This document shows positions 57,643 to 64,000 of a stretch of DNA of 64,000 nucleotides, piece after piece. The position numbers and the translations under genes were made by a program. Under the pieces are notes generated by a model. It did no database searches. It was not told the DNA's origin and saw nothing but the letters and a program-made list of their open reading frames with translations. The first letter of the stretch is position 1; every line of letters starts with the position of its first letter. Source of the DNA: Pseudopithomyces maydicus (taxonomy: Eukaryota; Ascomycota; Dothideomycetes; Pleosporales; Didymosphaeriaceae); assembly GCA_026873275.1 (NCBI GenBank), contig JANTUC010000002.1:2914001-2978000 (forward strand), in the 5' to 3' direction.

Positions 57643-58191
57643 GGCTGACAATTGCTGTATGTCGAGTAGTAGCGAAGAGCGGACATGCACTGGAGTGTGA
57701 GAGAAACGCGTGATGACATAACAACCTTGCAGCCTCGCTAGGGAGCGCCACCAGGCGGACGCGCTAAAGACCAGTAGCGTGACCGCATCCCTAAGGCCCA
57801 CCTCCCACGGTGCCACTACTAATCACTATGACGAATCCGGACATATCTCTGTGCCTATTTGGGAGATATGTTGTTGCTGTATACTGTTAACCGGCTGTCG
57901 TGCTGTTGGAAACTGGCATGGCTGATTAATTTAGAGGCTCTGTAAGCACAATATCATGCTTCTCCGGAGCGTAAGCGTGTGGTAGTGTAGCCTCGCGATT
58001 TTGGAGCCCTGACGACATTGACTATGGCGAAGAAGGATTTGTATAGTTCAAAGGCTATAAATTTCTAGCAATCCCTTCCCTAAATCTTCAGCATCTCAAG
58101 CAAAAAGCATTAAATTTCTTCAGCCTTTCAATTTCCACTCGTCTTTTCATTACCATATATCTCATCCCGTGATTCAACACCCCCATCCACC
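57643..58191. other. Promoter region between divergent genes
   Basis: About 550 bases between the WDR70 and SDR-like starts, with no gene seen. Confidence 0.5.
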
Positions 58192-58939
58192 ATGTCCCCG
58201 ACCCGCACCATCATCGCCTTCGGCTCCGGTCCCGGAATCGGCAACCACGCCGTCTCCGAATTCCTCTCCCACGGCTTCACCCACGCCATCCTCCTCGCCC
58301 GCAACGAAGACCGCCTCAAAACCGAAGACGCACCTTTCGTCTCCAAAGCCAGTCCCAGCGCTAAAATCGACACCCTGCGCCTCGACCTCTCAGACCTATC
58401 TTCAATCCCTGCCGTATTGCAGAAAATCGACAGCCTGACCCAGGGCGAAGATGTGGAGGTTGTGTTCTTCAACGCCGCGAGGATAAAGCCGAGTGGCGTG
58501 CTAGATGTCTCGGTCGAGGAGATACACGAGGATCTTCGGGTATGTATTCCCACCTCTATAATTGTCGCCGTACCAGCTGACGCGTGCTCAGACGACGACA
58601 CTCGCGCTCTACCTCGTCGCCCAGCACTTCATCCCCCGCCTCCAGCAGCTGAAAAAGTCCAACCCGGCTTCCAAGCCCAGCCTCCTGGTCACAAACAGCC
58701 ACCTCCCCTGGGAACCTGCCCCGCAGCTCCTTTCTCTGTCTCTGGTGAAGGCTGCGCAGCGGAACATGGTGCAGAGTTTGAACCTGGCGTTTTCTGAGAG
58801 TGGCGTGCATGCGGGGTTGGTCAGCGTGGAGGGCGTGGTGGCGCCGGAGAACAAGAAGTTGAATCCGAAGAATATTGCGGAGGTGACGTATGGATTTTAT
58901 GAGGCGGGAGAGGGGCTAGATGTTCATGTTACGGAGTGA
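58192..58939 (+). CDS. Short-chain dehydrogenase-like protein lacking the catalytic tyrosine
   Basis: Two exons, 58192-58539 and 58592-58939 (GTATGT donor); 231 residues. The Rossmann start MSPTRTIIAFGSGPGIGN fits the SDR glycine motif, followed by HAILLARNEDRLK, LRLDLSDLSSIP and EVVFFNAARIKP (the NAA/NNAG position). The segment where SDRs carry the catalytic YxxxK reads LLSLSLVKAAQRN: the lysine is there but the tyrosine is replaced by leucine. It may bind a nucleotide without normal oxidoreductase action, or work by another route. The substrate is unknown. Confidence 0.85.
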
Positions 58940-59131
58940 GGGGAAGTGGTCGTGGTAGTGGTAGTACTAGATTTGAACCGTGGTTTTGTGTGTGAAGATG
59001 TTCTTGGATAGATATTTTGACCTTATCTTTATACTATGCGTCTGCGTCTTGCGTCATACCTCTTGATGCTTGACCCTATTCATGGAAGGCCTGCAATATG
59101 TACATGCCCGAGCTCTTTGAGGTTAGTCTTT

Positions 59132-60066
59132 CTATACCTGCTCTTCATTCCAGCGCACGCAGTCCTCAAACTTGACACCCGAGCCCCCAAAGATATCCAG
59201 CGCGCTTCCAATCGTAAGATCGACCTTCCCGTCGCTCAATTTCTTCACCAGCTCGAGGTCCTCAAGCGACCGACCGCCTCCTGCGTAGGTCACGGGGATG
59301 CTGCACCACTCCGCCAGCTTGCTGACGAGCTCGTGGTCGATGCCGCGCTGGAGACCTTCGACGTCGGCGGCGTGAATGAGGAACTCGGCGCAGTAGGGCT
59401 CGAGGAGAGAGATGGACTCTAAGTGTGATATTAGAGTACGAACTTCAAAGATAGATGCTCATGCTGAATTAACTTGCCTTGGGTGAGCTCAAAATCTGTG
59501 ATTGTCTGCCATTTGTTCGTAGCAACGAACCACCTGTCGTCTTTGCGCCGACATGAAAGGTCGATGACCAATTTGTTCTTGTCGTTGTCGAGTGCCTTTA
59601 GGATGGCTTGCAGCCGTTCCATGGCGAATTTGTTATCGGGGAATAGGGCAGATGTGATGATTACCTACTTTAGCTTGGATCAGATATGTTTTTTGATTGA
59701 ATCAACGTGTTCACCCACTTTGTCAGCACCATACTCAATCCACTCCCGGGCATTGCTTTCCTTGATGCCACCCCCAACCTGTATCTCGCCTCTCCACTTG
59801 TCCTTTGCATCTGCGGCATCTGCCTGTTGCTCTTCGTTTTTCCACGCTGCCAATGCATCTTTGGCAGCCTTGTCATTGTTCGGCCCCAGCATTATAATGT
59901 GAGCACCGCTCAAATGGTACTTGTGGTACAATTCCGCATAATGGGCAGATGGCTTGGTTGAAGTGAAATTCGTCTTCAATTCTGCCTCTGAGGTACCCAG
60001 AGTGCCTCCGACAATCTGCTTCACATCTCCGTTGTGCAAGTCAATGCAGGGGCGAAAACGCGTCAT
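59132..60066 (-). CDS. HIS6: Phosphoribosylformimino-AICAR ribotide isomerase (histidine synthesis)
   Basis: Three exons on the minus strand, 59719-60066, 59478-59664 and 59132-59418; 273 residues. It is the fourth-step enzyme of histidine synthesis, an (beta-alpha)8 barrel that opens the ribose of ProFAR to PRFAR. Seen: MTRFRPCIDLHNGDVKQIVG, HIIMLGPNND, EIQVGGGIK, then VIDLSCRRKDDRWFVATNKW, FLIHAADVEG and PVTYAGGGRSLEDL, all usual for eukaryotic HIS6. The second intron (59419-59477) starts with GC in the context AAG|GCAAGT, the classical GC-AG form; the nearby GT would break the frame. The gene is divergent from FAF1 with about 210 bases between the starts. Confidence 0.93.
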
Positions 60067-60278
60067 TGTGTTGGATCTGTACTGCAAAAAGAGTTGACGC
60101 GTTTGGGAAGGATGGCGGGGGAGGGGTAGGAGCGACCCTAGCGAGGCCTTGGCATCCAGGGTTTGGCTGCCGCGGTTCGCATCGCAGGGAAATTTAGCGG
60201 CCAAACTTTCCGCTGCTCACAAAACTACAGCGCCGTTCTCCCTCGTCGTCTCCCACATCGCAATCGCACCCGTACAGA
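60067..60278. promoter_or_regulatory. Shared promoter of HIS6 and FAF1
   Basis: Only 212 bases separate the two start codons on opposite strands, so both genes must draw on the same promoter region. No clear TATA box is present. Confidence 0.6.
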
Positions 60279-61169
60279 ATGGCGCCCAATCTAGGAAAGC
60301 GGAAGCGCATAACGCGCGAAGAGCTTCAGCAGTCATCACGTGAATCTTCGCCGTCATCAGACTCCCAGGCTTCGGACGGAGAAGACATGCAAGCCCTGTT
60401 CCGCAAGGCCTTCGAGGCCAAGTTTGCGCCATTAGATATCGAGCCTGTGCAGAAAATGCAGAAGATCGAAGAGCCGGAAGAGGAGCCGGAAGAGGAAGAA
60501 GAGTCGGATTGGTCTGGCATTGACTCTGAAGACGAGGCAGACACCCCAAATGCCGTGCAAGTAGTCGATTACGCAACCACATACCAACCGCATGCCAAAG
60601 CCTCCAAATCCGAAATGCGAAAATTCATGTCCGCTAAGCCGCCGTCTCTCTCTGCCCCGATCGCAGCGAAGCCCGCGCCGAAGACCAAGAAGGCCAAGGA
60701 GGACGACACCGTTGAAGCTGCGCACATCAAAAACGATCTCGAACTGCAGAAACTCCTGCGCGAGTCGACGCTACTTTCCGCAAACGCACCCACATATTCT
60801 ACCCGTACTGGCGGGAACCGCGAAGCGTCCGACATGCGGCACAAGCTCACAGACCTACAAATCCAGTCGTTGGGCGCCAAAAAGTCGATATTCACACAGA
60901 AGAGCATGCCGATGTCGCACCGGAAGGGTATCAACGCCAAGGCCAAGATGCGCGACGAGAAGCGACGAGCTGAAGCGAAGGAGAACGGCATCACATTGGA
61001 GAAGGAGAAGAAGGCCAGGAAAGTTATTGGCAAGAGGGAGCGAGGTGTTGGAGCACCAAGTGTGGGCAAGTTTAAGGGCGGAACCTTGACGCTGAGCAAG
61101 AAGGAATTGAGAGGCTTGACGAGCAGTAGCGGTGATAAGAATAAGGGCAAGAAAGGTCGGCGGCGCTGA
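60279..61169 (+). CDS. FAF1: FAF1-like 18S rRNA-processing factor
   Basis: Single exon, 296 residues. The N-terminus is basic (LGKRKRITREE), then acidic (PEEEPEEEEESDWSGIDSED); a 'VDYATTYQPHAKASKSEM' segment follows, and the C-terminus is highly basic. The block KSIFTQKSMPMSHRKGINAK is the hallmark of the Faf1 family, with the K/R-rich end GKKGRRR typical of a nucleolar protein. Yeast Faf1 is needed for pre-18S rRNA processing and 40S subunit assembly. Confidence 0.9.
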   Translation: MAPNLGKRKRITREELQQSSRESSPSSDSQASDGEDMQALFRKAFEAKFAPLDIEPVQKMQKIEEPEEEPEEEEESDWSGIDSEDEADTPNAVQVVDYATTYQPHAKASKSEMRKFMSAKPPSLSAPIAAKPAPKTKKAKEDDTVEAAHIKNDLELQKLLRESTLLSANAPTYSTRTGGNREASDMRHKLTDLQIQSLGAKKSIFTQKSMPMSHRKGINAKAKMRDEKRRAEAKENGITLEKEKKARKVIGKRERGVGAPSVGKFKGGTLTLSKKELRGLTSSSGDKNKGKKGRRR

Positions 61170-63501
61170 GCGCGATAGTACTGGCAGAGAAGTAGTGCTG
61201 CGAATGCGTATAATGGAGAGTGTCTGGTGTCATCGCGAACCATAAGATTCGTCCATGTCTGCCGGTGTCATGTTAGATAACACAACGAGCCGCACCGCAT
61301 GCGTAAACGTCTTCCCATCATGGCTACAGGAGTCGATCACCTAGGAATGACATTGTAGAGCTGGCTTTATTCTCATAACAAAGGCCTTTTCATGGCTACA
61401 AGTCAGCTTTCACCGCTCTGTCCCCGCCGCCAACTGCGCATTCCCAAGGCGATACTTTTGGACCATCCAACCGTATCAAGAAGACCGAATTATCTATCCG
61501 GCATATAAGCATGTTCATGTGCTAACCATCTGTGCGGCTAACAAACACATCCGGGAGAAGTTGTGTCTGGATAAACTGTCGTGCAACCGTCTGCAAATTA
61601 ACCCCTTCGAAGCAGTCGACTGGCCAGGCCAGGCTCAGCTGCAATCTCGCCCTTCGCCTCACCACCTCACGATGCAGCAGCAGCATTGCAGTCGGCATTC
61701 AAAAATCGCCAACGGATCGACAGCAGTTCCATAAAACAAGCAAAAACGGGTCGCAGTAGCGTATGGCGGTAGAATGCGGAGGGTCGTGCTTTCCTTGTTC
61801 GCACGCTTACATGGGTTTCTATGGTCACGCGAAAACTATAAATTAATGGCGTTCACCACTCCCTCGGTCCTCCACTTCTCCTTCAACAGCCAAGATCGAC
61901 AAATTTGCTCCCATCAATCGAATTAAGGTACATGCAACCTTGCCACGAACATGCCGAAGCTTTACTGGTCTCTTGGGTCGGTGCTTGACGGGACGTGCTG
62001 CTGCATTGGTGCGAACCGTGCGGACGTGCTGCAGTCTAGACGCATCACTCTAAATGTGCGTGCGAGTTCTACGAGGGGGCTGAATCTGTAGGGTTGGAAT
62101 GGTCGTTTGAGTTTTCTTCGGTTCGTGTTAAATACCCGATGACAATGGACGATACTGTGACCTTTCGTGAAGACTAGGTCCTCGAGTGTATCTAAAAAGC
62201 AACACTGAAGTCATACTCTTCGGCTACAGCTCCATCTCCCCACTGCCGGCGAGTCTAGCTGAAGACGGCCTAAGCAGCAATCCTCGAGAAGACCCGAAAT
62301 ATTCTACCGGTCGAAGGCACACTATCGTGGCTATAGCGCTACCTGTCGAGAGCTCACTCGTCCAAACTCCACATGCTGAAACTTGGCGGCTCTGGTCGGT
62401 TCTGCGAGATGCTCGACCATTCAGGTCAAGTGTGGGGCTACCCCATATGACCAGAGCCTCCAGGCCTCCTCTCAATATAAAAAAAGCGGCTATCATAAGT
62501 TCTGTGGATTTCCAGAAGTGCTCGTGTACCAGGGTTTTGTGTCATCTACCCGGCTATCATCTGCTTGTCGGAGGCTTGTTCAATACGACCCACGCTTTTA
62601 TGTCAGTATTGTCTTGCAACCACAGCGGTCAATCTATGCCAGTCCGTACAGCTCGGCCCGTCTCACCTTGAGCAACTGTGGTGGAGTCTATCTCAAAAAT
62701 GCCCGTACTATGGCGCTGGATCGGCCACAGCATCGGCCACTATAAAGAAAATGAAAAACCGAGGATGAAATCAGCAGAGCTACCTTCACAAATAAACAGC
62801 TTGATACCGTCGGTGACTAGCCGGCATAGAACCTATACTTCAAGTTATTGATCACCTTTGTGTCTTGCCACTGATCGGCTACGCGCCATTATCTTGTTCG
62901 TGTGTGATACGTGAAAGGAGGCCATTCTGAGAACTGACTGGCCAGATCTATTCACCAGGATTTGGTTGGCATTATGGGGATCGCGGGGTACGATGTCTGC
63001 CGAGCACACAGGTGCTCCGCATATGCAGGGTGTTGCAACTTGGGTTCATTTATGCATCCACAAGACGAAGTTCTCCCAGCCAAACAACTCAAAGTGCCCG
63101 CAGGATATCCAGAAAGCATGACCAGCCAGGTCATCCGATCTCAAGGCTGATAGGTAGGCGTCCGGGGTGCTGTGCAGTCAGCACCAACTCACCTGCCCTA
63201 CGCAGGAACCTCGACGAGATCGGGGCATGTCATAGCCGGACTTTGGGTAAGAATCTTCCGAAGAAACCATCTCTGAATCGGCCTCCGCGAATCTCCACAC
63301 AGATGGTGATTAAGATGTGGACCCTGCTATAGTGGCCATGGACACTGCCGTTGTTGATTGCCATCTAAGCCTCATCATGGCCCAGCGAAGCAAGCACGAG
63401 CCATTGAGCACATTGTATGCCCGCAAATTACGGCCCTGTATCCCGTTCACATTGACACCAGGAATAGGAAAAGCGCCTCTTTACACCATAGTGTCTTGCC
63501 G

Positions 63502-63507
63502 CCGGGG
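63502..63507 (+). promoter_or_regulatory. Possible CreA (carbon repression) site
   Basis: CCGGGG matches the SYGGRG consensus of the fungal glucose repressor CreA/CRE1, 80 bases before the cellulase ATG. A six-base match is weak on its own, but such control is usual for cellulase genes. Confidence 0.3.
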
Positions 63508-63520
63508 CAGCAGTCGAGCA

Positions 63521-63528
63521 TATAAAAG
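63521..63528 (+). promoter_or_regulatory. TATA box of the GH6 gene
   Basis: TATAAAAG lies 59 bases before the ATG at 63587. Confidence 0.6.
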
Positions 63529-63586
63529 CGATGCCGCTCCAACTTCTGCTTCGACACCTCACTGAAGTCGTTCTCCAGTCGGCAAC

Positions 63587-64000
63587 ATGAAGGGTCTCTA
63601 CTCCGCTGTGCTGGCTTCGGCCATCGCTGGTGCTTTCGCTGCTCCCAGTCCTGTCGAACAGGGCCCCATTACCGCACGTGCTGCAAATGCTGCTTGTGCT
63701 ACTCCCGTCACCCTCAGCGGTAACCCGTTCGCGTCCCGCTCCATCTATGCCAACAAGGAGTACTCCAAGGAGGTCATTGCTGCCGCTGCCTCGATGACCG
63801 ACAGTGCCTTGGCCGCCAAAGCTTCCAAGGTCGCCCAGGTCGGAACTTTCTTGTGGATGTAAGTGATAATGGTATATGGATAGAGAGAGCAATTGTTGAC
63901 AAGAAGTTCAGCGACACCCGTGCTCGTATCAGTGTCGTCGAGGACAACCTGAAGGACGTCCCCTGCAACCAGCTCGCTGCCTTCGTCATCTATGATCTTC
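63587..64000 (+). CDS. GH6 cellulase (cellobiohydrolase II type), 5' part
   Basis: Exon 1 is 63587-63858; after a 53-nt intron (GTAAGT) exon 2 starts at 63912 and runs off the window. The product starts with a signal peptide (MKGLYSAVLASAIAGAFAAP), a short linker, then the GH6 beginning: NPFASRSIYANKEYSKEV, AAKASKVAQVGTFLW joined across the intron to IDTRARISVVEDNL, and LAAFVIYDL. GH6 enzymes release cellobiose from the non-reducing end of cellulose chains. No cellulose-binding module stands before the catalytic domain, so it may act on soluble or amorphous cellulose, unless a module lies at the unseen C-terminus. Confidence 0.85.

Larger units (their letters stand above)
61170..63586. other. 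2.4 kb gene-free stretch upstream of the cellulase gene
   Basis: No gene can be supported; frames of up to 161 codons (62186-62671) have no protein-like blocks. The right end serves as the promoter of the GH6 gene, with a TATA box and a possible CreA site. Confidence 0.55.

Overview
The window comes from a filamentous ascomycete (Pezizomycotina; Dothideomycetes is my guess, at low confidence). The evidence is intron-bearing genes with 46-190 nt introns (mostly 46-60 nt, GTATGT or GTAAGT donors), three HET-domain genes, a DUF6536 membrane protein, an F-box/ankyrin relic, an AT-rich island of the kind left by repeat-induced point mutation (RIP), and a STE12 factor carrying C-terminal C2H2 fingers, an arrangement typical of filamentous fungi.

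Left part, about 1-21.4 kb, is accessory in character. It holds the 3' end of an unknown gene, an F-box-like protein, a DUF6536 membrane protein, a HET gene broken by two in-frame TAG codons, a small secreted SH3b-like protein, a PAP2 lipid phosphatase, two intact HET genes, an AT-rich island, a degenerate F-box/ankyrin gene, a 2OG-Fe(II) oxygenase and the tail of an acyltransferase.

From about 21.8 to 34.3 kb lie a copper amine oxidase, a mitochondrial FAD/folate-type carrier, an unrecognised protein of about 700 residues, a 1588-residue protein that joins ubiquitin-like, vWA, U-box and E2 domains in one chain, and a small broken gene. The 1588-residue protein is the most unusual object here. 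From 34.3 to 47.3 kb a single gene, STE12, sits between two long gene-free stretches full of tetranucleotide repeats.

The right part, 47.3-64 kb, is mostly housekeeping: cardiolipin synthase, a GPI-anchored secreted protein, an FAD-linked oxidoreductase, MTO1 (mitochondrial tRNA modification), RIM1 (mitochondrial ssDNA-binding protein), WDR70, a short-chain dehydrogenase-like protein, HIS6 and FAF1 from a shared promoter, then a 2.4 kb gene-free stretch and the start of a secreted GH6 cellulase cut by the window end.

One warning affects the whole annotation. In at least five, probably six, otherwise well-formed genes the reading frame breaks at a run of 4-6 G or C, and in each case one extra base would restore a convincing protein. 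This pattern suggests shortened homopolymers in the assembly rather than many real mutations. Coordinates below follow the sequence as given; exon limits are hand-called from splice sites and frame continuity.
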